This document shows, one piece after another, positions 35,535-49,806 of a stretch of 64,000 nt of DNA. The first letter of the stretch is position 1. Every line of letters begins with the position of its first letter. The position numbers and the translations under genes are program-made. Where the stretch lies: NCBI RefSeq assembly GCF_003945595.2, contig NW_024104302.1:640531-704530 (forward strand), read 5' to 3'. Origin of the DNA: Pipra filicauda. Lineage: Eukaryota; Chordata; Aves; Passeriformes; Pipridae. The notes below the pieces were generated by a model. It was not told the origin of the DNA and ran no database searches. It saw only the letters and a list, made by a program, of their open reading frames with translations.

Positions 35535-38500
35535 CCAAAACTCCTTAACCAGCTCCTACTGAACAAACCCAATTTCAAAGAACGTCAAAACCTTTTCTCT
35601 GCTCCTTCAGGAACTGCAGCAAGTGCTCAAACACAACCCTTCTTCCCAGCCTGCTTTCCCCTTTGTAAATACACCACGTGGAAATATGTGAAGATGAAAA
35701 CAATTACCAGGAGAGACAAGCAAGTGCAGATAGAGAAAAAAAAAACCTAGAAAAATGAAACGAGATGGGAGGGGGGAGAAAGGAATCTTTAAAGGAGAGA
35801 GAGGGGGTTTTTAACAGAAATATTACAAGTAGCTTGAATGGTTTATTTGAATTCATTTGGTTTTATATTGCCAGAGGACAGAATGATCTGCAGTTGAATG
35901 AAACAAAAGTAACATCCTACTGAGGGGTTTCTCAGGGACAAGCACGTGTCCCTACACAAAGTCAATCAAACATATTGTGGAGTCACAGTTCCTTCTCAAA
36001 CGTTTCTTGTGCTCAGCAAAATCAATAATACGAAGGTTTTAACATCCACAAACAACCTGGGCTTTGAGTTGAAACAGAGGGAAGACAGAAAGAAAAAACA
36101 AGGGATTTTTCATCTGTGAATCCACACTCAGAATAAAAAGAACAAGAGTTTTTTGTGTTGTTAACAGTGTGCTAACACTACAGACCAGATCTCAGAGTGA
36201 AACACAGCAAAGAAAGGGGGATTTAAGTGAGACTTTGTTTTATTTGACTGTCATTTATTTGATAGCTGGCAAACTATTCCTTGCAGGAAAACTGGGACTT
36301 GGCAGAAGTGGATATTCCGCTTCAAGTCACTTCTTCAAACCCTCCAACAAGGGAACACACAGAGGAATAAGTACTTGAAGGAAAGGGCTTATTTATACAC
36401 TTTTATCTTTTATGATGTATGTAAGTGATATTTAATATAGGCCTGACTACTTCAGACAATGTGTTTAAATTACAAGTTATAAATGAAGCCATTGTACGAG
36501 CAGCAAAATTACAGCACGTAACAGGCTTCAAAAGAATCCAGTGTTGGACACTCGAGCTCCATTCCATCCTGTCCTCCTCAGCCAGCAACAGGCAGGGGGG
36601 GTTTCATCCTGCACTGGGCAGGAAAAATGGAGATATGAAGAGTTACAGTGCTGGTAAGAAGAAGAAGTGTGGTTGCTTTGTGCAGTGAGAGCTGAAAGCT
36701 CAGTGAGATTCTTTTAGCTGGAAAAACGAGCTAATCTTTAAGCAAACTGTTATGGGGCCATAAAGGACTCGAGCCACGAGGAGATAAAACAGTAACAGGC
36801 AGGAAATATTCACAGGGAGAGAAGCAAAGTGAGCTGGGCACTTCCCAAAGCCCAGACTGAGTTCCTCTCAGTGTTGACTCCTGCAAACTGCATCACCACG
36901 GCTTAAGGAGCTGGCTGAATACCAAGCAGCCTCTTAACTTATCCCAAGTATAAACCAGCACACGTTGGCCTCAGGAGCATTGCCTGTGGCTCAGGTGTGC
37001 TCCAGTCCCCCCAGCAGCTGGGACAGCAGCATTTGAGAAACCTGCCCTGCAACTTGCTGTGCTCTGTCTCCCACATCCCTCCTGCCTCCTCCTCTGCGTG
37101 GTCCCTCCAGTGCTTCACACCAGTGAAGGTGGGTGCTGGTGATGCTGCAGTTCTGCTGCTTTTCTGAGTCACTCCAGCCCCAGAATGCTTGGGGACAGTG
37201 CTATCCTTCATTTTGGGACAGGAAGCGCTCTGTCCATGACTCATGGACAGAGACAAGGGAGTATCACAAAGTGTGCATGAAAATTAAAGATAACACAGCA
37301 GACTGATACTGCAGCCTTGGTTTGGTTTTGAGACAAAGCCTTCACACCCTCCCCCATTTAACTTTAATAAAACTCTGGCAGTGAAGGGTGAGATTTCTTC
37401 ACAAAGTTGCATAACTATAAAAACAATCTGATTTTTTAACTACTACCTATAGTCTGTCATATGGAAGAAATCTAAATGCCTCCTAGAGGTGGAGAGGCTG
37501 CATATTACGTATAATCAACAATAATTCATGTCCTCATTCATTGAGGCAAATCCCAAATCCTATCCACTTCTTGGCACTGAAGAGGGTGCACAACCAAGGA
37601 AAAAAAAAAAACCAAGGAACAGCAAAAAAACCTGGTTTGCTCTTCTTCTGAAGCCTGGAGTGTCTGAATACTTGAACTGAGAGGACCAGTCAAGGAATAA
37701 CCCACACCCACTCACACCTTTTCTCTCTGAAGCCAGCAGGTAGATTTGCTGGTGAGAGCAAGGAGACCCAAATCTTACCCTTACTTACATCTTCCTCCTC
37801 CTGTGGCAGCATCACTAACTCTGACATTACTCCAACATTACTCTTATTCATGCCCTGGAAGGAGGATCAGCACAGAGGTGTTACCAAGACTGCAAAGATT
37901 CTCTTTGTGGAGCAGAATTCCCCATTCCACAGCATCCTACATCTACACACACACATCTCTAATACACACACCCCACTTCCACCCAAATTCTTATTCCAGA
38001 ACAGGAAGAATTCAGGGCTTTGGTTAAATTCCCACTTTGGTCTTAGCCCTAAACAGCAGCACAGTCTCACCCCTGGCTCCAGCTCACAAAGCCAAAGTCT
38101 CTGATTCACCTTTATTACGCTCTGGAACAATGTCTATGAAGAAACAATGGCCTCAAAATTTCCTCAGGCGAATTCTGCAGGAAAACATTTCTGACATCAA
38201 GATGTGTTACAGCAAATACAGCAATTGCTGGGGCTCTATCACCAGCCATATCAGGAAGGCTTTTTTCTTTAACAAGAACGAGTCTGAAACACGAAAAATG
38301 GTTTAATGTTCGCAGTGTTGTAGCTAGACTGAATTATCTTAAATCTAAATCGAGTATGGATATCACATTTTCCAAAGTTTACTGCTTTTAAAGCAAAATA
38401 ATGCAAACAATACTGCAGAAAGCACTTCAGAACAGTCTCAACACAAGTCCAAAAAAAGGCATATTTCCTCAGCTACCACAGAGAGCTTTTATGTTGTATA

Positions 38501-41500
38501 AACACACACAGGGAAGGAGAAGGAGGAAGGACTCTGTTGTTGGCTTTTGGGCCCTGGCTATTAAAGCAATATTCCCAATCCCCAGTGCCCAGCTGTGTGA
38601 TGTGTTCATTTAACACGTTAACCTTTCGAGATCACAAGACCCAAGAACAAATCCCTCCTCAACCCACGAGTGAAGCAGCTCCCCAGCTCAGGGGCACCTC
38701 CCAGGAATGGAGCCAAGGCAAGAACAGGAGACAGATACTAAAAAAAAAAACACCAAGAAAAGTGGCACAACCTTACTTTCAGCAGTGATTTAAAGGGTGC
38801 ATTGCATCATTCTGAGAGATACACGTGGTGTGTGCCTACATTTCACCTCAAATTTGCACTTTGTTTACTCTGGTTTTAAAACACATCTCCATAATTCCTC
38901 TCTACTCCGTCACTCCTCTTCCACCTAAGTCATTCCACCTCTCTGATCAACCTTCTCCTGCTCTAAGTATTCTCCAGCTCTAAAATTCCTTCTGGAAAAT
39001 GAGCCAACCAACCCTCACAGCCTTCAGGACGTGGCCATTCCCCAAATCTCCACGATGCTTTGAGTTATTCACTACTTCTTGCCTATTAATCCCCAACATT
39101 TCTCACCGAGATTCCTTTGCTTTGTTTAGATTTTAAAGCTGCCAAGCTCTGAGCTGATGTTTCCATGGCTCTACGAGTCATAATCCCAAGATTCTCCACT
39201 GAGCAGTAACAGTCACTTTAAAACCATAATTTTCTATAACTTGCATGTGTTTTTCCAGCACATGCAGCACTTACATTTATCTAGGTTGCATTTCATTCAC
39301 TGTTATTAATCAGTAATTAAAGACTTAAGGCCCTTCTGCAACTCTTCAGCCATCCCTTGGTTTGACTGCACTAAATCTGCATCACCTCCAGCCTTCTTCA
39401 TGTTTGAGCCCATTAATTAGCAGGATCCTACAGGGCCTGGTGCCAAATTCTCCAGGTGACATCCCTCTGCCGTGACAGCTGAGCATTTATTTCTCTCCTC
39501 ATTTCCACCTTAGCCCATCCCTCGTTGTGACAAGGCTCTCTCATGCTGTGCCCACTCAGTTTTCTAAAATGTCTTTGGGTGAAAAACTTTGGATGAAACC
39601 GTCGAAAATCCAAGTGGGTTATGTCAACTGGGTCCTCTCCTCCAGGATTTGCTGGCCCCTCCAAGACTTCACGTGGCTCAGAAAGCAAGAATTCCCTCTA
39701 CAAAACCCACCCTTCCTGGATTTATCCATCTGAGCAGCACAAAGGGTGACTTCACCCGGGGCAAAGCAACACACGGATACGGAGGTACCACCACGTGACT
39801 CCATCCTCCTGAACCCACGAGCCACACTGAACAGGTTCCATTTGCTGGGATAATTTTCCATTTCCCCAGAAGGAACTAATGCATTTCTTTTAGAAGATAT
39901 AAAGAGGCAAAACACCTGTTCTCCACCCAAAACCCTGCCCACAGAACCCGCTGTCCCAACGGCCGCGCTGCAGAATTCAACCAACTTCCCATTTTCAAGT
40001 CAAGTTAAAGCAGTGAAGTGTTAGGACTTCAGGTAATTAAAACTGATATTTCAGCCCCCTGTTATCATTTTGATAACGTAGGTCTTCATTTAAAAATTAA
40101 AAAAAATCAATTAAGTTTAAAAGCTGCCTCCATCAGGAGACATTCAGATACTCACACTGAGTTTTCACTGATTCTCAGTAACAACCTCATTCTCCCCTGG
40201 TAAAAGCACTGTATTCTCTCCTTTACTCCTAAAGCAAGCAAGATACTCCTCCCTTACACAGTGTGTAGCCTTGGTGGTGCCTGCCATGCCTCAAACACCA
40301 CCTGGAATGGGAACATCACAAAGCAACCCTTGAGGGACAACACAGTGCCCTGGGCACTGCCAGAGCTCCCTGGAGATGAGATTCCCACAGGCACTGATGG
40401 GTTGTGAGCAATTTGATGTTTTTTCAAAGAAAACCAACCAAAAGGTAACTCTGCCACCACGTTTCACTTAAAACACAAATTTTTCTAAATCAATTAAGCA
40501 TTGAAAGTTCCACAAAACGACAGAAAAGGCATAAAAGTGTCTCCCAGGAAAATTTCTTGCTCCGGTTTATTTGTAAGTCAAGTCATTTTACATTAACCAA
40601 ACCACTGAGCCACTACAATGCCCCTTCACAGCAACTGATACAGATCTCATCAAAAATTCCTTTCAGGTGAAACCATTAAAACAATAAGGAAAAGCACAGG
40701 AAAACTGCCAGCTGAAAATCATTTCTCTCTTCTACAGGGCCCGGGCAGTTAAGATTATAACAGATGAAGGTTGCAGAAAGAAAAGCCCTCCCTGTCCCGG
40801 TGAGCTCACCCTGCAGGGCTGATAGCCTGTGTTTGCCTTTGCTTTTCCGGGTATAGGAAGTTCATTTCCTCCCCTGCTCTCCCAGCCCCTCTCAGGAGAG
40901 ATCCACACAGCAACAATGAGCAGGGAAAAAAAAGGGAAAAATAAGAAAGTCCCAACTGAGTCAACACTGAACCTAAAATTACACCTTCAGTGTCAAGCTG
41001 AGGTCCCTCCTGCTAAGAGGTTACTCTGCTCATGAGTGACTTTATGTGCAATAATTACTTTTAATACACTAATATACACTGGCACAAATAGTGAGGGTTC
41101 ACTGTAGCCCCTGTGCTACTCAAGGAAAGCGAGGATCATTCCACTTGTAGGAGAATAAAGAGGCTTTCTGGAGCTCACTCCATATTTAAAGGGGAAAGAT
41201 GAAACATTTCCACAGGCTAAAATATTGCTAAAGCACAGGTCAAGGGATATTCCTAAATACCACTCCACCACAGCAGTCCTCAGCAAAGAAAAATGCACAA
41301 TATAAATAGATATTGAGTAACAAACCAGGTAACAAATCATTTTTAAAAAGTTCAAAAACTAGAATTTAAAGTTGTAACCGAGCAGTCAATCTATCCCTAT
41401 ATGTGTAACTACTGGAGAGTAAAAACAACATTAAAAATTCACAATTGGTAGCTGGCATTTGATTTTTAAATTATGGCACTTACCTACAAAAAAAAGTTTT

Positions 41501-41516
41501 AAGTTTCACTTACTTT

Positions 41517-41668
41517 TAGAATCATAAAACTATAGACTGGCTTGGGTTGGAAGGGACTTTAAAGCTCATCTCAATCCAACCCCCTGCCATGGGCAGGTTC
41601 ACCTTCCACCAGCCCAGGTTGCTCCAAACCCTGTCCAACCTGGCCTTGGACACTTCCAGGGATGGGGA
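41517..41668 (-). mobile_element. CR1 LINE 3' fragment, minus orientation
   Basis: Begins TAGAATCATAAAACTATAGA, continues GGGTTGGAAGGGAC and ends CTTCCAGGGATGGGGA. Confidence 0.88.
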
Positions 41669-44408
41669 TTTTGGAACAACATTTCAGCATTTGGGTTTTC
41701 CTCTCTGCCATTCAATGGTCATGGGAAACTCAGATTAACTTTTTTATCTAAAGAAAAAAACACAAATAAGATAGGAGGGTGATTTAAACAACCTTCCTCA
41801 ACCACAGCTCCTGCTTCATTCCAGTCCTTATTCCTCTTCCCGTTTTTAATTGCCCTTCCTCTCCAAACCTCTGCTTTGATGCTCCACCACAGGTATTCCA
41901 GTTCCCTTTGCAGTCCAGGACTACTCAAACTATCATATAGGCTGAATGCTTATAACAAGCTTTAGAGCTTTACAGGGAAAAATTCTTCCTCAGGAATCCC
42001 ACAGCAAGGACAAGGTAATATTGAACAGGACAGGCAGGAAATCACAGCCACACCCAAATAAAACCAGTGCAAATGGTGCACATAATGATGTCAAACCCCC
42101 CCAGTGTGGGCTTCTGGGCCTGGTCAGATGACAGAAAAACACCATAAAGACCTCAGCCCTACCCATCCCACATTTTTGGGGCCCTCCTCTGACTCTGCCA
42201 TCTCCCACTGGCTGTCCCAGGACACAAACCCTGCCCAAGCTAAAGTTGCTTCTGAATGGCTGCAAATCTTGGGAAAACCTCTCCCAACTCTCCTTCCCAA
42301 ATTCAGTTTCTTCCTCTACCCTATGTCAAGTCATGTTGAAAATCACACAGTGAGACATTTGTGGGATTTGCAAAGATTAATTCTCCTGTTACTCACTGAT
42401 TAATTAAAATCTGATCGAGACTTTGACCAGTAGTTTGCACTTGAATTTAAAACCGAGAACAATCGGGTGGGGTTTAATGTGTTAATTTGCATGGGCTGGG
42501 CAAAGAAAACGATTTTGGAGCAAAAACTGCTGCTTGTTATTCCAGCCATGCTTTGCCTTCTCAGGCAATAATTGTTTGCCATCTCACCAGTGCTTGAGCT
42601 GAAGGGAAGGGAAGGGATGGAGATGTTTGCTCTGAAACAGCCCCAGTCTGTTCATCTCTTGTGTTGCTTTTCCTCCAGTTGCCTTACTTTGAATATGTCC
42701 AAGGATATATTCTCTAATCCAGATTGCAGTTACATGGTATGTTTTCTGTGCTCTCTCTTAATGGTGATTTCCTTATTGAGAGATCCCAAATGCTGAAGAT
42801 TAACATGGAAATGAGATGCTCCCTGAGACCTGGATAAAACAACATCCCAGTACCATTCCAGACTCTTCCATGACCCCCCTCCAAACCCCTCCCCACAGAC
42901 ATGATCTGGGTGGGAAAAGCACCATTTAAAACAGCTCTAAAAGGCTCCAGTGGGACACACTGGGAGCTTTAAACCACAATTTCTTTCATGTGAGAGCATC
43001 TTTCCTCCAGACTCCACCAGCCTGTTCAGTTCAGAGCAGTTACTGCTGGAATGCAACACATTCCTCACACTTTCTGGTTTTTAAAGGTTTTTAAAGGTGC
43101 CACTTTCCCTTCACACACAACTGAACTGTTGGAATCTGCAGGAAACCATCTCCATCCATCTGCAGCTGCACTTTGTCACCACTCCAGGACAGCAATCCTA
43201 CCCCAAACACGTTTTTAATGGGGAATATCATCTTTAGAAGAGTAATACAAGATGTTTGATGTTCCAGTCATGCCTAAGGTGAGCTGGGAAAGGGTCCAGC
43301 TCCATGTACACTGATCCAGGAGTTGGATTCCACTGGATTCCTTGGAGTTGGATTCCTTGGAACAGCACAGGGATGGAGACAGAGGAACTGCTACAGAGGA
43401 TTGGAATACTATCTCTGCCCAAGTGATTCTTAATAAAAAATTGTTTAAGATAATATTAATGTAATAAAAATAGTTATTCTTATAAAAGAAGTGATTCTTC
43501 CATGCAGCAGCTCTGCCACAGCACCAACACCTACAGAAAACCAAACTTCTGAATTTCTCCTCCTGTCAAATTTGTGCAGACCTGGTTCACAGGATACCAC
43601 CTATGAACTATACCCAGAATTACACTTTCCCTGCATAGGTTTGAATAATGCATCAATATGCAAAAATATAATCCAGATTCAGTGTTAATTCTGGGTCACT
43701 TGACAGTACAGAATTAGATCCCTAACTTGAAATCCTCCCAGAAAGTTATTACTGTGACAAAATTAATATTATATGACTCTATTGCAACAATTAATAAATA
43801 AGATCTGCCAGCAGGTTCAGGAAAAAAAATCCTTCACGGGCTGTTTTTGCTCCAAACTCCACGTGCTTTAAGCACTCATTCTATCCTGGCAGTAAAGTTG
43901 AACACTTAGCTTCATTTATGTAAGCCAAATTAAAATAACTACACCCCTGAAGTAATTAAAAGAGAGGAAGATAAGGAATGAATTTCAATATTATTAGCAA
44001 CACCCCCTCTCTCTAACTCTCAATTATATTTGTTTGTATAAAAACATTTGTGTCAGGGCACATTTTATTAGCTCACTCTGAAACATCTGTAGAAAACTCA
44101 GGCAGCAATTAGACAGATTAATGTCTAATATTGAAGAGTAATTTACTCCTTTCCACAGTGCCAGCTAAGAAATGCTACTTAGTCCTCTCCCAATGTGCCC
44201 TTGCTCCATTTTACATTTATATTCCAGTGGAATATAAATTATGGCTATAAATACATACACACAGAGAAGATTTTTAAAAAGTGAGTACATCCAATGGCTA
44301 GAAAAAAAAGAGGAATGTAAAATTCTCTATTAAAGTTTGCAACCAACTCGACACCGAGTCCCCAAAAATCTTAACACAGATATACATAAACATTAGGGGA
44401 AATTCAGA

Positions 44409-44425
44409 ACTTGGGGGGGGGGGGG
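44409..44425. repeat. Poly(G) run in A/T-rich sequence
   Basis: A run of about thirteen G on the plus strand in otherwise A/T-rich intron. Confidence 0.85.
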
Positions 44426-44660
44426 AAAGTCAGGAAGATTTCCCAGTTTCCAAATACTGAGCTAATAATTACAGATGTGAAAATCCACTGAAAATCCACA
44501 GAGCAGATGCTGCTCAGAGCAAAAAGTGACCTATAGAATCTTTACTCCCAGGGTGTCTAGAAAAATAATGCTGATTATCATTCCAGTTCAGTCTCAAGCC
44601 CCTGCCTTGCAGATAAAAGAAATGCATCTGTAATATCAGGCAATTTTCCTCTGAATCAAA

Positions 44661-44959
44661 CACACCCCTCCAAATTTCACCCAGCACACCCCTCCAAATT
44701 TCACCCAGCACACCCCTCCAAATTTCACCCAGCACACCCCTCCAAATTTCACCCAGCACACCCCTCCAAATTTCACCCAGCACACACCTCCAAATTTCAC
44801 CCAGCACACACCTCCAAATTTCACCCAGCACACACCTCCAAATTTCACCCAGCACACACCTCCAAATTTCACCCAGCACACAACTCCAAATTTCACCCAG
44901 CACACACCTCCAAATTTCACCCAGCACACACCTCCAAATTTCACCCAGCACACAACTCC
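44661..44959. repeat. 24-bp minisatellite, 12 full copies plus a partial
   Basis: The unit is CACACMMCTCC followed by AAATTTCACCCAG, at exact 24-bp spacing from 44661 to 44948, then an 11-bp partial. The first five copies carry CCCCTCC, later ones ACCTCC or AACTCC. The length is a multiple of three, so frames stay open and translate on the minus strand as an 8-residue repeat (CVLGEIWR); this is a consequence of the repeat, not evidence of a gene. Confidence 0.95.
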
Positions 44960-47900
44960 TTTCCTTCCAGCTCAGCTCAGCCCCAGCAGCACAGTAACAC
45001 ACCCACTGCCCCACACACATAATGCTGACACAAATTCCGGGGAAAATAACCCCAAATAATATTTAAAATTCTCATCCTCCTGTTTCTCTGCACGTTAAAA
45101 TATAATTATCTTAAACATTTTTAGTCCAAGCTGCCGTGGAAAGGCCACATGGATGCACTCAAGGAGAAGCAGCAGCTGCACATTCATCCATCATTGGACA
45201 AGTGCAGGGATCTGTTCTGTTTTCAGAACATGTTGACTGGCATTTGGAGCACAGGTATAAGTGTGTCAAAATCCTGTTTGACTTTTAAATCACTCAACCA
45301 AGTCAGTCTTAATCCTCACATAAGCTTTTGTTCTCTCTAACCTCCCCAGTAGGAGACCGGGAGCCTTTATCACACGAGCTTTTCAAAACACATTATTATT
45401 AAAAGTTCCCCACTTTTCAGTTACTCTTCCCACCAGCCTATCTGCATACTTATTTACATGCAATTATCTATTCAGGAAGCACATTTACAAATTCAGAAAC
45501 ATCTTGTTGCTGTTCTCCCTCTCAATTCCACCTTCGCTAATTGACTTCTCCTGCAATAATTTATTTTCTCATCTTCCTTCACCCTCAGGATGCACGAGAC
45601 GGTTCTGAGAGACACAAACCCTGGTATTTACAGACCTGCAACTCACAGCAAGGGAGGAGAAAATAAGTGTTGACCCCTCTCATATAGATGCAGGGTCATC
45701 ATGACAAAGATGATGGAAGGGGATCCAGGGATGCTGGAAAAAGGGGGAGATTGCCATCCTAAAAAAAAGATTTTTCAGCTTACTGAAAGACAGAGAAGAG
45801 GTCAGAGCTCCCAGAAAACAAACCCCTCTGGAAAGGTGAGGTGGTTTGAAGGTGGCTCCCTGCCAAGTCTCCAAACCTCACCACAAGAGCTCCCCCCGCC
45901 CCAAAACCAAGGGAGAAGAGAAAAAAAACCAAGAGAACCGAAATGAGAGGCAGCTAAAGCAATATATATAAATATATTTACACTTATATTACATTTATTT
46001 GTGTAATAATTGTAATATAATTCCCTTCCCCCCATATTGAGTCTTGTGTTGCGTCTGGAAAACCCCTCTGACACTGGGGTGAGTCGTGGGAGGGGGGGCT
46101 TGGACTTGGCAATTGGATTTTTGGGGGGGTCTCAAAACCACCACAAAAGGGTGTGCCAATTTTTTCTGGGAGGATGAAGGACAAGCAGCACAGATTTGCT
46201 CAGCCCGAAGACCTTTTGAGGGCGACACCACAAATACCAAACCCACCACTCGGGGCCTCCCAGTCCTGCCCTCCAGCCCAGACTGGTGCTCCCCTGGAAG
46301 AAAAATCACTTCCCATACACTTACCTAATTGTCACATCTATTTAATCATCAGGAGACCGGGCAGAAACATTTTTCCCCGGCTGCTTTTGCCTCGTTTTAA
46401 TGATTTAAAAGGTCACGGGAAGCTTTTTGCACGGCGACGGGAGAGCGGGGAGGAGTGTCTGGGTGTGTGACCATTTACTGAAATCCTTCCCCCCTGCTAA
46501 CGAGCAGAAGGATGAAAATCCCCCAAGCACGGAGAGCTGGGAGAATCCATGGGAAAGGTTGGATTTTAGGAGCCCCCAGCACGTGTAAGGAGGGAGACCA
46601 GTGGGGTTTGTGCAGCAGGTCCCAGCCAAGGCTCTGCTGCACCACCTGAGGGACCAGAGCTCAATCCCTGGCCCTGCTCCTCCAACCCAGCAGAGATAAA
46701 ACAGGATGAGAAGGGGGAGGGAGGAGGAAGAGGAAGAGCACAAATAAAGGAAGGAAAACCAACCTGATGTTCCTCTAATGAGTAATATGCAAAAAGCAAA
46801 GCTCCTCGTCTGATATCTACACCGGCAGACACAACCTTGGGGAGGGAAACAACACACACTCCAAAAAAATATCAGGTTCTCTCTCGAGCTTTCTCACAAT
46901 ATTTCCACGTTATTTCACATTTTTGCCCATAGGATTTCCAAGTGTTATTTAGCAAAAGCCTGCTAGCAAGCTGCACGTGGATAAAACCCACCTCCCAAAG
47001 GAAAACCTGGAATTCACAGAGGGATACAAATAACACAACATGAAATCTGAATACGGCTTTCCTTCATCTAAAAAGCAGCCAGCTGTAAATATTGCAGCTT
47101 TCCATCAAATTAGGCACAGCAAACATGTAAGCCAAGTGATTAATATTTTAAGTGGTTTCTTATTTGGAAGAAGATAACAAAAATTCAATTTTATGAAGCA
47201 TTTATACTTTCAATAATCATTTCCTATTTGTGTTTTATCAAAAAAAAAAAGTAAAATAATAAAATCAGATCGACTCCAATTATTCAAGCACTTCAGACAC
47301 AACAACTCGACACCAGGACTGGAAACTCAGGCTTTTCCAAGAGGGAGCAAGGACACACAGTGCTTTCTGCTGGGCTCTTTTTTAGTTATATTTAATGAGG
47401 TGTTACAGAGCATCTTAAAAATACAAAAAAAAAAAGCCTCCTACATAACAATTATGTAGCTCCTTTGAATTATCCAAAATAATTCCAGGCTGACACTGAA
47501 CTTTCCTTCCTACACAGGCCCTCCAGAACACTTGAAAATGATGCTATTTGCCTTAATGTACACAGACTACATCAAACACAGAGCTATTTCTGCCCCAGCA
47601 CCACCAAGTTGTGTCCAAGATTATTTTATCCATAATATTATCTATGTTACTAGAGGTTTAAGTTTTTTAACTCTTCCAAGTTGGTTTAGTCACATCTATT
47701 ATCCACTGAAGTGATGGAGCCACACTGAGTTAGAAAAGGCTCCAGAATTTATTCTCTTTGTTGTTGTTCGTGAAATGGGGGGTGTTATTTTTGATTACTT
47801 TAGTCAATGATTAATTAGTGCTAAGTTATAGCACTTTTATTTATGAAAGCACCCAAATAAACTGCTGCAAACCAGCTCCATTAGCAAGAAAAAAGAAAAT

Positions 47901-49668
47901 GCAGACAAGTGAACAAATTTCAGCTCAGTTTTCCATGTTATGGTGGTGGCACAGAATAAAAACTCTCCGAAAACTGAAACCATTCGGAAGCTCAGCCCAG
48001 GTTTGGGAAATCCCACAACCAAAACCAGCCTTGACAGTGAGGAAACAAGTGCTTTTTTTTTACAGCCATGGCTTTGTTAGCTACAATTTCAAGGAGATTT
48101 TGGGGTTTGTTTCCTATAGAGAATGAACAGTCTCTATGTATGACCATGGATGTGGAATCAAAATGAATGTTTTCTCTGAGAAAGATGTCTGGGAGGTAAA
48201 AAAAAGTGAGAACCTTTATACAACACATTATGCACTGCACCTATAAAGTTCTAAAATAGGACAACATATCTAAAATAGTACTTGATCTAAATTAATTGCA
48301 AAAATCACATGCTCTTTCTGATGATAAATTATAAAGGATAGAGGACATTTATCATCAAAATGAAACATATAGACAAGCTTTTCGAGGCATTCTGCTCTGT
48401 TCCAACTAACGGCCATTATTTCTGCTCCTAAACCAGGGTGCTAGAGGTCCAAGTGGAGACTGTTCTCCCCCAAACCACCCTGCTCCATCTCACCCTCAAC
48501 CACATCCTGCAGCTCACACCACAACCGCTCACGTGGCATCGCTTCTTACACACAACATTAATATTTATCCCAATTTTCTTGCGAAACTTATCCAGGAATC
48601 AGGCAGTCAACAACTTGTCACGCTTTATGCTGGGGGGGGGTTTTTTGTTGGTTTTTTTTGTTGTTTTTTTTTTTCTTCCTGACTATCCACAAAGAGCCTG
48701 AGCAGGGAATATGGACTAGCAGGCCTGCTGCCAGCAGACTTCCTGCGCTCCCAGCTCGGAGCATATGGATAAGCTCTTAATACAATACAGAAAAGACACT
48801 TCTTGAATGCGAGCAGGCAGCACTGGCTTCACACACAAGTTCAGCACAAGTGTCTAGACTGTGAGCAAACTGCCCCCAGCTATAAATCCGGGGATTTGCA
48901 GCACAGCCGGGGGACAGGGAGAGGTTTGAGCCGCCCGAATTCCGCGAGTGCAGATTCCAGGCATCGGATGCGGGAACGCAGGTGGCACATGTGACATGTG
49001 AGAAGGGTCAAGCCCCACACACTATACCCAGAGCTAAAGGGGTGATCACTACCACCACAAGATTACTCTGCACACTTTATTACTCTTTAACTGAGGAAAA
49101 CCAGCCCGGGGCACACACGTGGAAAACACGGTATGGAAAGACTCGTCCCTTGGAAGGTTTGGACAGCTGCTGAGTTTCCTGCTAAAGATGAACAGCTAAA
49201 TAAGCTTCTGTCATATGATCCAATCTGCCTTTAAAGATGGTTTTATCCAAACTGGGAGAGGGTTTTTTTGATTCGCCTCCATTTGTGAAGAATGTTGATC
49301 TGCAGCACTGGTTGTGCTGGGGTCAAAAAAACCTTGACTACATAAAAACACACGTGTTGTGGTTTCATCCCAGCCAAGCCCACAACACCTAAAAACATCA
49401 GCTGAGGTGACAGCCCCTTGTAGGGCCTGATCTGCTTTTCCAACTGCAAAACTGCCTGGCTGTGAGCACGAAAGCAATGCAGGAGTTTGAAGTTAATCAT
49501 AATAGATTTCTTAACGCAGAATTTTAATTGTTACCAAGAAACATCAGGGAACACGGACACACAGTTACATCAGACACCTAAAAATTATATCATGGCTTTG
49601 GTTTACCCAAGTGCTTAAATTTCTCACAAAAACTGATTTAGGTGACCATTCCAAAACAGTTCCTTCAT

Positions 49669-49806
49669 ACCTGTCTGACTTAAACTGTATTTCTGAACAG
49701 AAATAGTTTGGTAAACAGATTAAACAACCACATTCAGACCTGTCTGACTTAAATTGTATTTCTAAACAGAAATAGTTTGGTAAACAGATTAAACAACCAC
49801 ATTCAG
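49669..49806. repeat. 69-bp tandem duplication, two copies
   Basis: ACCTGTCTGACTTAAAYTG begins at 49669 and 49738. The two units run to ACCACATTCAG with about two differences. Confidence 0.93.

Noticed and set aside
44661..44959. Regular 24-bp repeats considered as a CRISPR array
   Set aside because: Units are contiguous without spacers, in a vertebrate intron; it is a minisatellite.
44514..45020. 168-codon minus-strand frame made of CVLGEIWR repeats
   Set aside because: It is an artefact of a 24-bp minisatellite whose length is a multiple of three.
46610..46680. tRNA-SINE-like box (GAGCTCAATCCCTGG)
   Set aside because: Only a weak B-box resemblance. No A box or cloverleaf could be found, so neither a tRNA nor a SINE is called.
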